64,000 nucleotides of DNA, from contig CM076991.1 in the NCBI GenBank assembly GCA_039090855.1, positions 72,419,349-72,483,348 of the forward strand, in the 5' to 3' direction. A model generated the notes under the pieces. The model was not told where the DNA came from. It worked only from the letters and a program-made list of their open reading frames with translations, and made no database searches. The first letter of the stretch is position 1. Every line of letters begins with the position of its first letter. The translations under genes were made by a program, and so were the position numbers. Positions 1-12,002 of the stretch are shown here, in pieces. The stretch is from Macrothele yani (Eukaryota > Arthropoda > Arachnida > Araneae > Macrothelidae).

Positions 1-1196
1 AAAGAAAAGTACTTTCATATTGCTGTGTTTTTCCCAAATACAGAAATGATTTGGTTGTCTAGCCAACCCAAAACCGGTGTTTCTGGCAGAGAGATGAGCT
101 GCAACCAATATAAGCATAGGATGTAACATAACAATGTTTCCTGTTTTAAATATATTTTGGATGATAACACTTTTTTCCATAGACTTCAACAGAAGAGTGG
201 TTGCACATACATTAGTAGTGTGATTGGTGATCAATTCAGCAAATATTTAAAAGGCATAACAAAATATTTAAGAATACCAATCATCTACACAACATGATCA
301 ACTTTATCACAAAATGATTTTTTCTAGAACTGTAACTAAGCATTATTTGTTCTTGTGAGGAATTTCTGTTTTGAGAAGGATTGCTGTTATGTCTGATTGC
401 TGTTTCCAATTACACAAGGATTTACAATCATTACACAGAGGTAGTTTCAGAAAAAGTTCAAAACCCTGAAATTTTTGAAGGAAAGGTACACTATGGCACA
501 GATTTTATCAAGGTTTCAGTACACCAAATTACCTAACTAAATGACTCAAAGCATTGTTTCCCCATGGTTTATGAGAAAGTATTGTCTGGACATAGTACAA
601 AGCTCCAGTACCACTAAGGCTTTATTCAGTACAGCTTCATTTCAAATATATCTGGAGTAGTAACATTTTGGAAAAGAGGAGACTGTTCATGGAAAAACAA
701 TTACAGTAGCTTTAAGTGGTCACAGACATTTAATTATCTCATAGTTAATTTTTTCTTCAAACTAGATAAAAATTTTGAAATGCATTGACATTTCTTATGC
801 CATGTCTAAACCAGACTTTTAAACAAAGGACACATTTATGGAATTTTATTAATGAATTATAAACTGTCATATGTTAAATTTTAATAACACTTGATCTATG
901 TATTTTATGACACTTCTCACTAAAAAGACTATCAAATGAATAAAAAAAGTGAAGACAATTTTATGATACACATACATTAAATTTACAATTAATCATACAC
1001 AACTAAGATAATATCTACAGTTTTACATTGTAATAATCCACATCTGATACAGTATTTACCATAATAATTGATCTCATTCAGTGCAGGCAAACAGTCTTGA
1101 AAATAATAATTCTGAGCCTTGCATAATATTTAAATAAATAATATGACATTAATTACAATGAAATAATATTAACATCTTTACAAATATGACATATTT
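1..1196 (-). other. 3' UTR / downstream flank of ARL6IP6-like gene
   Basis: This stretch follows the stop codon of the last ARL6IP6 exon when read on the minus strand. It is AT-rich with no convincing open frame on either strand. Minus-strand AATAAA hexamers at about 845-850 and 621-626 are candidate poly(A) signals. I see no repeat family shared with the rest of the window. Where the 3' UTR ends and intergenic DNA begins cannot be told from sequence alone. Confidence 0.45.
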
Positions 1197-1287
1197 TCAT
1201 GACCACAACAAAAAGAATACTGCACACAGCAGACCATTAATAACAGCCAGAATATATCCTGTGTGAAAGGTATGCCCTGAAACTTCC
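1197..1287 (-). CDS. ARL6IP6: ARL6IP6-like protein, last coding exon
   Basis: This is the last coding exon (91 nt) of an ARL6IP6 homologue, a small multi-pass membrane protein known from its interaction with the small GTPase ARL6. On the minus strand it starts right after an acceptor (TTTATAG at 1294-1288) and ends in TGA at 1197-1199. It reads R-EVSGHTFHTGY, then a hydrophobic segment ILAVINGLLCAVFFLLW and a terminal Ser. The vertebrate protein ends the same way, with a GHSFHMGY-type motif followed by a final membrane segment. The exon enters in phase 2, matching the donor of the exon at 12003-12120. The intron between them is about 10.7 kb. Identification rests on motif recall, not an alignment; transcript data would settle it. 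Confidence 0.8.
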
Positions 1288-1639
1288 CTATAAATACAGA
1301 AAAGATCATTAACATTACATTTATTTATGAAGATTCATTCTAAAAACTAATAGTGAAAATGACAACTACTACTGATAATCATTACTAGTCAAAATAGGTT
1401 AAGTACCTTAACATGTTGACCAAAGCTTTTGATGTTTTTAACACAATTACATCATGCCACGTAGATAACACCAGGATGGAAGTAATTCTGGGCTTTTAAA
1501 TTCAGTCGTAAAGGTGAATGTAATGCCTCGCATGTTCTTTTTTAATAAAAAAAAATATAAATGCAATATTATTGAAACTAAAAAAGAATCCCAGCTACAT
1601 CAAACAGCTCATGAGCCATGTTGTGACAGTTCTGTTTAA

Positions 1640-2030
1640 TTAGTTTGAAACAGAAAAGTTGATAAATACACAATTGACATGGATTAGAAATATCAAATAG
1701 AAGTCATTGCTCTTTCTACGTTTATAAGTGAGTCATGGAAAAATTCTCATTGGCCGCCACCTGGAATTGAACCCATGTCTTCCAATTATGCGCCAGACTT
1801 GCTTCCACTGCACCACAGTGGCCTTGAAATTCTCCAGACTTGCAGACGACAAACTGCCAAACACCACTTCGCAGGTTGCTTCTTTGGAGCCCCACACAAT
1901 GCTGTGGATTCATCAAAGATGAACAGCAGCAACTGAACAAATAACTAGAAGGCGAATGAATAATAAATACACAGTTGACATGGATTAGAAACATAGAAGT
2001 CATCGCTCTTTCCACGTTTGCGGGGTACAT
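1640..2030 (-). repeat. tRNA-derived repeat unit, copy 1 (tandem-type ends)
   Basis: On the minus strand this copy carries a tRNA-like block at 1751-1823 with an A-box-like TGGTGCAGTGGAAGC and a B-box-like GGTTCAATTCC. It is bounded by GGCC...GGCC ends that could pair as an acceptor stem. The same leader (AGCGATGACTTCTAT..., ...AACTGTGTATTTAT) lies on both sides of the tRNA block, so the copy looks like one and a bit tandem units rather than a simple SINE with one head and one tail. A plus-strand copy lies at 2500-2870. It is a repeat, not a functional tRNA gene: there is no credible anticodon loop, and extra sequence is conserved with the tRNA part. Confidence 0.7.
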
Positions 2031-2363
2031 CTTTGTTTTCATGTGCCTCCCATAGTTCAACTAAAAAGTATATCCTACTCAGGAAAACGTGCGGACTAAC
2101 TTAAAAAAAGCTTACACCCAAGAACCTGATGAGAATAACCGTGCAAAGATTTGAAAATTGACCACCTACAACAGAGAGGTACATGAAAGATTTTTTCGTT
2201 GAATCACATTCGATTACCGCGATATATATTCGCAGCGAATATTAATAACTTCCAACTGAGAAATTGCTTTTCACTCAAAGGAAATATAACATGTAAAAAA
2301 AGCTACAACAGTTAAAACCACCATTAAATGGTTCTACCTGAAAAAATAAAGAAAAATTATCAT

Positions 2364-2500
2364 TGGCCGCCATCAGGAATTGAACCAAGGGTCTTCCAGT
2401 TACCATCTAGATCGTCTGGCGCGTAACTGGTAGACCCTGGGAAGCCAGATCATCTGGCGCGTAACTGTAAGAGCCTTGGTTCAATTCCCGGTGGTGGCCA
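2364..2500. repeat. Head-to-head inverted pair of tRNA-like 3' halves
   Basis: The left arm (GGCCGCCATCAGGAATTGAA, then the T-arm side of the tRNA block) is the reverse complement of the right arm ending in TTCAATTCCCGGTGGTGGCC. Between them the motif TCTGGCGCGTAACTG occurs twice in direct orientation. This makes a palindrome of two tRNA-like halves between the two full copies of the same family. Confidence 0.7.
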
Positions 2501-2870
2501 ATGAGAATTTTTTCGTGACTCGCTTATAAACAGGGAAAGAGCGATGACTTCTATTTGATATTTCTAATCCACGTCAACTGTGTATTTATTATTCATTCGC
2601 CTTCTAGTTATTTGTTCAGTTGCTGCTGTTCATCTTTGAACCCCAGCATTGTACGGGACTCCAAAGAAGCAACCTGCCAGGTGGTTTGGCAGTTTGTCGT
2701 CTGCGAGTCTGGAGAATTTAGAGGCCACTGTGGTGCAGTGGAAGCATGTCTGGCGCGTAACTGGAAGACCTTGGGTTCGATTCCTGGTGGGGGCCAATGA
2801 GAATTTTTCCGTGACTTACTTATAAACTTGGAAAGAACGGCGACTTCTATTTGACAGAAAAGTTGAATTT
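2500..2870 (+). repeat. tRNA-derived repeat unit, copy 2
   Basis: Plus-strand copy of the family seen inverted at 1640-2030. The tRNA-like block is 2723-2796, with A-box-like TGGTGCAGTGG and B-box GGTTCGATTCC, closing on GGGGGCCA. The flanking unit (AATGAGAATTTTT... and GACTTCTATTTGA) again occurs both before and after the block, supporting a tandem unit structure. Confidence 0.7.
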
Positions 2871-2879
2871 CAAAGTGTG

Positions 2880-4420
2880 GCATAAACCTTGGAAGATATA
2901 GTATATTCTCTGTATAAGAAAGCTGATCAAAAACAGTTTATATATCTGGTAAGCTTAACTCTGAAATGTTGCTTCAGTGCTTTTCTGCATGCTGGAGTTA
3001 GCTTACAGTTTTTTCCACTTCTTTAATCTTTTTTGATCCACCTACAACTGGAGGACCACCCCTTCTTTCATTCTATATACTAGATTTCAGCTAAAAACAA
3101 TATTCTATACGTGAGAACCTGTTGTTTTTTTTGTCAGATGTGGGCCTTTTTCATGTTCCTTTAATAATAATATAATAATAATAATAATAATAAAGATTCT
3201 GAAAACAGAATTTATAAACAGCTTCCAGTGAATACTGGAGAAACAGTGGAACACACGAGGAGATAAACCTCTCGTTTTGTTAAATAATTTTTTCCTCTCC
3301 AGAGATTGAAATTCAAATATCTTTTTGATCAGCTCCCAAAAAGCATATACCTCAAAATCTACTTATTTGCATACCATATTACTACAACCCTTTATCATCA
3401 ACCATGATTATCATTCTCTCTGATAGTGTTCATGCAAGTTCTAGGCTAACATAATCCTTGATAGCCCAAAACATGCATGAACACTGTAACACTTAACATA
3501 ATCCTTGTCTATAATGAAATTTCTCCATTTTCCATTGAAAGACATCATTTACCAAAAAGTTTCTTTGATTAATAATGACTGTTTTCACACTTTCAATCCA
3601 CCTTGTTCGAGTTTTACCTTACATCTTGGCCATAGATTGGCACAATAGAATTAAAAACCTGTCCGTTCTCATTTACTTTTGTTTCACTGAAAAAAGTACC
3701 TACCTCAGTTCTGATACTTGTTTAAATAACTTGGTTTCTGCTAATTACACAAATAGTCTCGTACTCTTAACAAGACTATGTGTAATTATATAGATTTGAC
3801 ATGTTTTATATTAAAAACTTATTAAGAGTATTTTTTGACATTCTTGTAGGTAGTTGTGATTTGAGGTTGCCTTCTGCTGTTGAATTCAGCACCTATCCTC
3901 CTTCCTCATTGATATTCTTTTTGCCACTCTTAAGCCTGAACCCCTAAGACAGCCCTTTCCTTTGTATCCAATTCTCTCTGCCATGAAAGAAGATAGGTAA
4001 GCTTGCATCGCATAGAAAGTTTAATTTGCTGGCTTTTGCTTAGAAAAAATATTTTACACAGCTGGTAAAAGCTCTCTGCTTTGCAATATTTCTGTTGCCC
4101 ACCTCTCGATGCTTCGATTTCACTACTGACTGCACCAAAACACTTGATATAAGTTACCTATCACAGCTTTTTTTTTTTTATATACCACACAATTGATGAT
4201 TTTTGGATTTCAACTTAGGTTTAGACTTACATTTATCTTAATTTTTCACACTTATGGTGTAACTTATTTACACTTGTATACACCTGACTAATGATATCAG
4301 AAACACCCATGTCAATGTCTGTAACTGAGCGATGACTTACCAACATGGATAACAAAAAATGGAAATAATCAATAACTCTGTCTTACTTATGAGTTAATAT
4401 TAAACTATTTTCCTTCCTTC
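2880..4420. other. No gene seen; AT-rich with an (AAT)n tract
   Basis: A run of about ten AAT/TAA triplets lies at 3163-3194. The open frame at 3575-3793 has no recognisable domain and no splice context that convinced me. Otherwise the stretch is AT-rich intron sequence. Confidence 0.5.
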
Positions 4421-5260
4421 TTACAGTTGCAAAGCTCCTGGTACACAGATTTTGTGACTATCTTTCACTCCATAACTTTTTAGCACACTGATCAATTCAT
4501 TCGTACGTACCCAATCAAAATCCCTTTTGAATCCAATGAGCACCATATATAAATCCTCATCCACTTTACGAGACTTCCTAGAACAGGGAGGTCCAAACCA
4601 CGGCCCACGAAACTTTTGGTGTCTCTCAGCAACATTCAAGAAAAAACATCTTCAAAATTAAAGTCTGATTACTGTTAAAGTTTATTTCATTATTAATTAT
4701 TTACATGAGATTTTACTAGAAGTATAGGTTTTGCTGTACTTGTACGCATTTGTTTACGGGGAAAAAATGATATCAACAATTAGATTTAGAGAATAAAAGC
4801 ACAGTAATCTTTAAATTACTGTGGTTTTTTTTGTCGTGTAAAAGCCCAGAGGATTTCCTAACTTTATTGGTTATCTTCAGATGTCCATGAACAGATAATT
4901 TCTTTCAGCATGTACTAATAAAGGTTATAGCTGAAAAAAGAATTAAAACCAAACAATCCAAGAGCTTGTCATTGTCTTCTGTAAAAAGAACAAAACCAAT
5001 AGTGCAGTGTATTAAATTTGTTTAATAATTAAATATATGAAACCTTTTCATTATGTAATTACAATATGGAAATTTAATTCAGTGTGTGGCCCACAGGTTC
5101 TGTGTCAAAGTAGTCTTGCAGCCCACTTGATATGAAAAGTTGGACTGCCATGTTCTAGAAAGTAGTCTACATACAAATATATTGTCCTGACATCCCTATC
5201 CTCCTGAAGCTATACTTTCCTTCACTAAGCCATAGACTACTCGTCAAATGAGACGCTGCC
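4421..5260 (-). pseudogene. Non-LTR retrotransposon reverse transcriptase relic, split by a MITE
   Basis: On the minus strand 4421-4575 encodes a short stretch resembling the palm of LINE reverse transcriptases: EDLYMVLIGFKRDFDWVRT, then ELISVLKSYGV. It corresponds to the F-x-D-x-x-K-A-F-D motif region, but the motif Asp has become Gly-Phe-Lys and the frame is short. The relic resumes upstream at about 5161-5260 after a 569-bp MITE. It is a fragment, 5'- and 3'-truncated, of unknown clade. I infer the continuation across the MITE from the target duplication rather than from a clean reading frame. Confidence 0.5.
4576..5160. mobile_element. hAT-like MITE with 8-bp target duplication
   Basis: The element at 4584-5152 starts CAGGGAGGTCCAAACC and ends with an imperfect inverted match GTTGGACTGCCATG. 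It is flanked by TCCTAGAA (4576-4583) and TTCTAGAA (5153-5160), an 8-bp duplication with one mismatch, as hAT elements make. It has no transposase. The terminal CAGGG also fits hAT. Confidence 0.6.
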
Positions 5261-5742
5261 TCACCAGAAATTTTTCTCAGATGAAGAAAATTTTGCATCT
5301 GCAAGATGTAATGTGCCTTTAATTGTACATGCTAAATAAAACACTAAAATTCACACTGTGATTTGTGAGTTTGGTTGAAAAGGTTTTAACCCAAGAACGA
5401 ATCCTTAATTCACGAGGATTAACTTTATAAAGTTCAAAAACTACTTTTGCTAAGAGGCTGAGATGAGCATGTTTTAAGCGCTAGAGATGGGATCATCTGA
5501 TTTATCTCTATTACATCAGACTGAGCGAAAATGTGGAAAACAGATTCCCAAATTATGACTTCCAGTGAGGTTCTCGAGGGGCACTCAATGGTGCCTAATA
5601 TCAGCTGGAATCTCTGTATCTATTGGAGGATGCAGAGATTTTGTCCAGTGAAAACTGGTATACCCAAACTGATAATCTTAGCAAAGTAGCTATCTGATAT
5701 GGCCATGCACTTCACCTCAGCTCACTAAGTGTGTGTTTCTAG

Positions 5743-5745
<3 letters not shown>

Positions 5746-5790
<45 letters not shown>
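5746..5790. repeat. (GA)n microsatellite
   Basis: About 22 uninterrupted GA dinucleotides. Confidence 0.95.
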
Positions 5791-5791
<1 letters not shown>

Positions 5792-5845
5792 ATGCTCAGT
5801 TTATCATTGTTAGTAAATTTATATTTATTAGTGATAATAAAAATT

Positions 5846-6027
5846 AAAATGGGTAACTTAAACATGCAGATAACAGATTACAGGTGAGAATTTGTCTTTT
5901 CCCTAACATAATTTATTCAGTTTTTTTTTTCACTTTAAAAAAACTGAATACATTCTGTTAGGGAAAAGACCAATTCTCACCTGTTGTAATCTGTTTCAAT
6001 TTCTGCCATGTTTAAATTACCCATTTT
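5846..6027. repeat. Hairpin (foldback) MITE, about 180 bp
   Basis: The left arm begins AAAATGGGTAACTTAAACAT, and the right arm is its near-perfect reverse complement ending in ATTACCCATTTT. The arms cover almost the whole unit. The loop is a short T-run/A-run at about 5929-5942. No open frame. The target duplication is not clear. Confidence 0.7.
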
Positions 6028-6029
6028 TA

Positions 6030-6800
6030 GGAGATATACAGAAATGTGCTTCCAGTTTGACTTTTCCTGGACACTTACCATGGGTCCAGGGCCTTAATTT
6101 GTGAACCCACATTGCATAAATGATGAACCTTTGCCAACAGAGCTATGACTTTTATTCTGGATTCAGAAACACTTTGTTTATCTATTCTTTGGTTATAAGA
6201 AGGGTGTTCAAAATGTTCTTGGCATGTGTCTGTAGATTTTCACTTGTTTCTCTAAAATTAAAAAGCGATGACTTGTTTCAAAAGCTTGTAGGAATTTATC
6301 ATAACATGTTAAAAATGAAGGCCATGTCATTTCTCTGTGCTGGCAGCACAAAGTTCAGTCTGTGAAATCTGTGCATTGTTCCTATGCAGTCTACTAAAGA
6401 CTGGGTAAGATTTTACATTTTCACAAGGATGCAGCTTGGGGACAATGTGAAAAAAATTTCAAGATAATTTACCACAAGTATATATGAATCATACCTGTTC
6501 ATATGATACTTATGGGACAGATGCACAAATTCACAGAGGTTTGAAGACATTCCTAAAGCAAGAAGGCCAAAGGAGGCAATGAACAAGAGAACCATCACTA
6601 CTGTTCATGAACTCATTAAGGAAAACCTACACATCACCATTCAGATAATATACTGCAGAACCAAAACATTAGGTCTAGCACATCTCAATGCAAATCCAAG
6701 CAACTGCAGGTAAACATGTGAAGGTCATGAAATGGGATAAATAACACTTGATGCTGAGCTCTGTTGATCAGTGCTATTCTTGTTCTTCAGACAGGAAAGG
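6030..6800. other. No gene seen
   Basis: The frames at 6120-6365 (+) and 6413-6598 (-) have no recognisable motifs. The sequence is AT-rich and probably intronic. Confidence 0.4.
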
Positions 6801-6809
6801 CAGCGGATG

Positions 6810-7830
6810 TAAGAGAGTTTGACGAAGGCCAAATTGTAATGGCCAGGTGACTGGGTCTCAGCATTTCTGAGACAGCAAGGCTTGTGGGGAGCTCATGGTC
6901 AGCTGTGGTTAGTACCTTCAAAAAGTGGTCTGAGGAAAGAAAAATGATGAACGGTTAGCAAAGTGTGGACGCAGCATGGCTCATCGACATTAGACATGAG
7001 CCAAGGCTACCCTGTATGGTATGAGCCAATGGAAGAGATACTGTGGTACAACTACCTGGTAATCTGAATGCTCATGATGGGAGTAAGTGTCACAACACAC
7101 AGTATATCAAACCTTACCGAAAATGGGGCTACATAGCTGCAGGCTATTTCGAGTGCACACGTTAAACTCAGTTCATTGTCAAAAGTGCTTACAATGGGTA
7201 TGCAAGCATAAAAACTGGACCTTGAATGATTGGTAGAAGGTCATCTGGTCAGATAAACCTTGTTTCCTGATGCACCATGTGGATGGCTGGGTACGTGTGC
7301 GTCGTTTACCTGGAGAAGTGTTGACACCAGGATGCACTATGGGACGAAAACAAGCCAAACGAGAAAGTGAAATGCTTTAGGCAATGTTCTGCTGTGAAAC
7401 CCTAGGTCCAGTTATCCCTGGGCAGGAAACTACAGCATCTATTAACTGCCTAAACATCATTGCAGCCCAGGTACACCCTTTCAGGGCAACAGTATTCCTT
7501 CTGTAGTAATGCCTTCTTTCAGAACAATGCGCCATGCCACACTGCCTGGATTGTACGAGAAGGGTTTGTGGAACATGAGGAAGACTTCCAGTCATTGCCC
7601 TGGCCTCCAAATTCCCCAGACCGCAATCCAATCAAACATTTGTGGTTTGTGTTGGAATAGCAAATCGGATCTGCAGCAGCTCAACCACTTAACTTATAAG
7701 GGTTAAAAGGATCTGCTGGAAACATGTTGGCACCAGATACTACAAGACACCTATAGAAATCTTGTAGTGTTCATGCTTCATCGGGTAAGAGCTGTTTTAG
7801 TGGCATGTGGAGGACCAACATGATATTGGC
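6810..7830 (+). pseudogene. Tc1-like transposase relic (family D)
   Basis: This is a decayed DDE transposase of the Tc1/mariner superfamily, the nuclease that would cut and paste its own element at TA. In order: an N-terminal helix-turn-helix match (FDEGQIVMAR, then LSISETARLVGSS) at about 6820-6910; a much-interrupted middle; and the C-terminal catalytic part at 7500-7660, reading NNAPCHTAWIVREG and SPDRNPIKHLWFVLE. The second catalytic Asp is Asn and the third acidic residue is Lys, so it is dead even apart from several stops and frameshifts. It is the same family as 43170-44275. The terminal repeats are not recognisable. Confidence 0.75.
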
Positions 7831-7849
7831 TCTTTGGTGTAAGTTCTAA

Positions 7850-9305
7850 TGTTGGTGTATTAATTGGCAGTGTGGCATGTGCAGAGTTGCAGAATGTAGC
7901 TGTACACGCATAGTTTACAAACAGTTAGCAGATTTTGCAGATAGTTTTTGCTTGTAGATTAAAAGAAATTTTATTTACTGGAGGTAAAACACTTACTCAA
8001 GGTTTTACTTAGATTAATATATTTAATTCTATTTTAACTTGAACTTTCAATTATGTTTCACATTTTCTGAGTTCTTTTGTTTTTACAGACTTTTCTGGCA
8101 TCTATATTTTAGCAAGGCCTGTTCTCAATATGTAGGAACTGCATCAAAAGTTTTGTTTATGCAGAAACAATTAAAATTTTATTGCCAGGTTCCTCTTGCA
8201 GTTGCCAGTTATTAAATTAAAATCTTTTCCTTATGTATTTTGTAAGTCTACTATTTTTGAATTAAGTTGTTAAAAATGCTATTTATGATTTTTAAAGGTT
8301 CATTAATGGTACTGTTTTTCTAGATATAAAAACTTTAACTAGTCATTTTTATGAGGTTCATTATCCAATATTTTAATATTTTGTCATAAAGGTCCATTTC
8401 ACACACATTGCTGCACAGTCAGCTGTAATGTACTTATTTGATCCTCACTGGAATCTAATGTTCTAAAAATTTTTTATTGTTTCATTAATTTTTCTTTAAA
8501 TTATCTTATTCTGTTATGATTCATAGGTTTGCAGCAAGTTTTTTGTTTCAATGGTTGTGTACACAGATACATTTTATTGTTATAGAACTCTGGGCATGTG
8601 CCCTAAATCTCACTGGCAGTAGCAAGAGGGTAACGAGATGCAACTCTGGAAGTGTTGATTCTGTCATGATGAAGTTTGTCTGTATACCACTACCTCACAG
8701 GTACGTCCGTTGTGTTCTTGAAGCCACTGAGACAAACAGCATTTGCACTGATGATGATCTAGTCTTGCTCAGTGGTAATCAACTGGTAGTATCCTTGATG
8801 ACGCTGTACATGGGTCATAATACAAGCATCCCATGAGTAATATACTCATATCTCATGAGTGATTGAGTGCTGTCTGACGTGATCACATTTATAACCCTTC
8901 AGGCACCACTCATGTGACCATTCACTGCAGAACATTTTGATCACTTGCAGATCTTGGGCATTTCTACCAGTCTTGTGATTTTCAAAATTGTGTGCCCCTT
9001 TTTTTCTTTTTCTGCTTTTACTGTTGAGGTGTGTAAAATATGAGCACTATTAAGCCAGACAGTTTTAATTTGAATTTAAAGCACAGCTTTAAAATATATT
9101 TATTAGAATACTTAAAAATATGAATCAACATCAATACCCAAAAATTTATTGATAAAAATGTACATAGCAAATATGCTGAAATTTTGATATGCAAAAAGAG
9201 ATCAGTAGGTGAGTGAATTCAGCTTTGAAAGTCATAGCTACCCTAGTGGGACTTCACAGGACTGATTAGTTCTTGAACAGTTCCTGAATGGCTGTGTATA
9301 AAAGT
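7850..9305. other. No gene recognised
   Basis: AT-rich. The plus-strand frame 8516-8836 (106 codons) is the longest; it shows no family motif I can name and no convincing splice sites. I leave it unannotated. Confidence 0.4.
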
Positions 9306-9309
9306 ATAA

Positions 9310-9765
9310 TTGTTCCTACTTTGAAGTTCAGTAGTGAAACCTGAATACTGCAGAAGAAACACAGGAAACATTTGTGTGCTGGAGAGATGCATCACTTACA
9401 GAGGGTTTGTGACAAGATTTATTCAAATAATCTGAGGAATGAGGTGTGCTGTAGATGTGAAGCAAAATGTTAGTGCAGTGGAGACAAATATTTTGAGGTG
9501 GTTTGGACATGTTGAAAGAATCAATGATGAGGTGCTACCTAAGAGAATTTATTCAGCCCACGTGGCAGGAAAGAAAGGTAGAGGAAAGCAAAGGAAATCA
9601 TGGGAGGACCACATTCAGGAATGTCAGAGAGAAAAAGATAATTTGATTGAAGAACAAAAGGTCTTACATGAGATGTGCTATGGATATCAGTGAAGTTCAA
9701 GTTGTGAGCAAAGGTAGCTAGCTGTAAATGGAGATGTTTGACAAATCAAAAATAAGTAAAATGTA
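9310..9765 (+). mobile_element. 5'-truncated non-LTR retrotransposon, 3' end only
   Basis: This copy holds only the C-terminal end of a LINE polyprotein, including LRWFGHVERINDEVLPKRIY and GRGKQRKSWEDHIQECQ, and the following 3' UTR. It is clearly homologous at DNA level to 27655-28100, from GTGAAACCTG.ACTGCAGAAG through to the shared 3' end near AAGTAA. Such 5' truncation is typical of target-primed reverse transcription. Confidence 0.75.
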
Positions 9766-10449
9766 ACACAATAAGATATTTTTGAATGGCATATGATCCT
9801 TCTTTAAGGAACTCAGAAAACAGCTTAGGGATACATATGTATGTGCATATACACCAAACATATGCTGCAATCACATTAGTTCTAGAACTTCTTACAGCCA
9901 TATTGATGTTAACTGGGGACTGGGCAATTTATAAGGATAGTTGTCACCAAGTACAACCTGTCCACGAAGGATGCTCCCTTTTTAAATGCTAACTTGAATT
10001 GTCCCAGAAAATTGGTGTGTCATAAAGTAACTAGCACACTATATCCAAATCATAATAGATGAGCTCAATCATACCATCAGGAAATTCTTTTTTGCATCAG
10101 TGCAACAGATAACTCGGAACAACTTTTTTTTTTTTTCTTCCCAGCACCAGAAACATATTGAAGTACAGTGACATACACTATCTTTAAAAATGTTCCTAAA
10201 CCCCCTTGTTGTCAATCCAACAGATCCTCCTGTAGGAAGGAATGGAGCTCAGACCAGCACATACAGGAAGTTTATGAGCCATGGACGTTTACTACAAGAC
10301 GTGGAATGCAGAGCCAAGCTGTAAATGGCAGATGTCATAACACTGGCTTTTTGATTCCACTTGCAGAAATCCTACATCTACCAAATTTGACTGAATGTCA
10401 GTGATATTATCAGCAAACATATATGATGGTACTGCTACCATCCAATGAT

Positions 10450-11170
10450 ACACTAGAGAACTACAGAAGCTCACCTCATATGACTGAAGGAAACTCAGAA
10501 GAGTAACACATTATCCCAGTCATCCTTGTCAAACAAAAGTTCAGGCATCGACAAGGCTTAACATCATCACTAATACATGATGTACTGAGCTCCACTGCAT
10601 CAGTTACCATGAAAGAATGGCAGTGGATAAGTGTAACATCAAGAAACCACAACCAGTGGACTCACCTTAAATGGTGTACAGAATGGCAAATTGGTTCAGT
10701 GGAGTGCAAAATCACACTAAATCATAATCCAAATCAAACTGGGAAGGAGGAGTGCACATCTGGAGAACATCTGCTGCTAGACTGCAATATACAAACAATG
10801 AAGTTTGAAGGAGATGTGCAATTATATTTCATGTTATGGCCACTTATGTCTCACACTTTGGTGGTAGTGATGCACTGTGAATCCACGAACACCAAAAACA
10901 ACTGCCTTAAGATTTCGCCTTACAATGTCCATATTCTTCTGCGCAAACATTCCAACAGGATAATATTTCCTGCTATATCACAAATAGTGTTACATAATAA
11001 TTTGTGAATATGAATGTGCTGAAGTTAAACAGGCCACTTCAGAGTCCCAACTGGAATCCTACTGAACACCCATTGAATGAAGCGGAGTGTCAGGTGGGGC
11101 TATTTTAAGATATTTTTGCATCTATAACCAACTAACTTGAAAGAGCAGTAAAAGATTACATTAGCTGAAG
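10450..11170 (+). pseudogene. Probable Tc1-like transposase relic
   Basis: The 132-codon frame at 10609-11007 and its continuation resemble a worn Tc1-type transposase. WISVTSRNHNQWTHLKWC matches the region before the first catalytic Asp only loosely. The stretch after 11008 reads LNRPLQSPNWNPTEHPLNE, which fits the SPDLNPIEHLWNE block of Tc1 elements with the E retained. No terminal repeats found, so the assignment is tentative. Confidence 0.4.
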
Positions 11171-12002
11171 TTTGTTGTTTATCAGTGGAAAACCTACTGA
11201 AGCGTTGTCTGGGGGGGGGGGTAGTTTGTGTGTTTTAGAATAATAGTCAATAGAAGACTGACTACCAAGGTGAATAGGAATCACATCATTGTGAATGATG
11301 CAATTTGGAAGTTAATTACCAACCAAAGCTGGCTTCACCATTTTTTTTTTCAAGAATTTAATCCTGCCCCTAAAAGCACTGGAGCTAGAATAAAGTTGAG
11401 CAGTTCCTAATACTATGAAAGAACTTACAGAGCAATAAAAAAATTGAAGGGTTAGTGACAGTAATGCTTCTGCATCTTTGGCATGTCCATTTTTTAGTGT
11501 GAAAGTAAGAAAAAGGTGGAGAAGGACATAAACATGAAGTATGTACTGAGGAAAATCTGCTTTACAGCAAATACTTTTAATTAGCAGCCTGAAATTTTCT
11601 TCCACAGCAATGTATTTCAAATGCTAATTTTCAGATTTGCCTGTTAAATTCTTCGCTAGGTATCATCAACCCCCTCTAAATTATTTGATAGTACTTAATG
11701 TGTTGTTTCCTGTTAACTGTTTTAAATATTAAATCTAGAGTTATGCCTATATTTTTAAATGGTCTATAGAAATATCTACTAAAATGCACATATATAAAGG
11801 AAAGTGCTGATGCAATCTGAATGGCAAAACATCATACTGCATTTAGAACATTTCTTTTTTAATATTTCTCAATAATGAAAATAATTCTTTCTTAAAAAGT
11901 GAGGTGAATTTTCATTTCACTAAATTATTAACTTCACTAAAAATGATCCGATTGGCAAAATGGCATTTCAAGCTAAAAGACATTTAGAAGTCGAACACTA
12001 AC
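11170..12002 (-). other. ARL6IP6 intron sequence, no gene seen
   Basis: It contains an 11-base G run near 11211-11221 and AT-rich sequence. It directly follows (minus strand) the donor GTTAGT of the ARL6IP6 exon at 12003-12120. Confidence 0.5.

Noticed and set aside
2723..2796. Functional tRNA gene
   Set aside because: The block has A- and B-box-like sequences and could be drawn as a cloverleaf, but it lies inside a repeat unit, pairs weakly in the anticodon stem, lacks a T before the anticodon and recurs in damaged copies. It is a tRNA-derived repeat.
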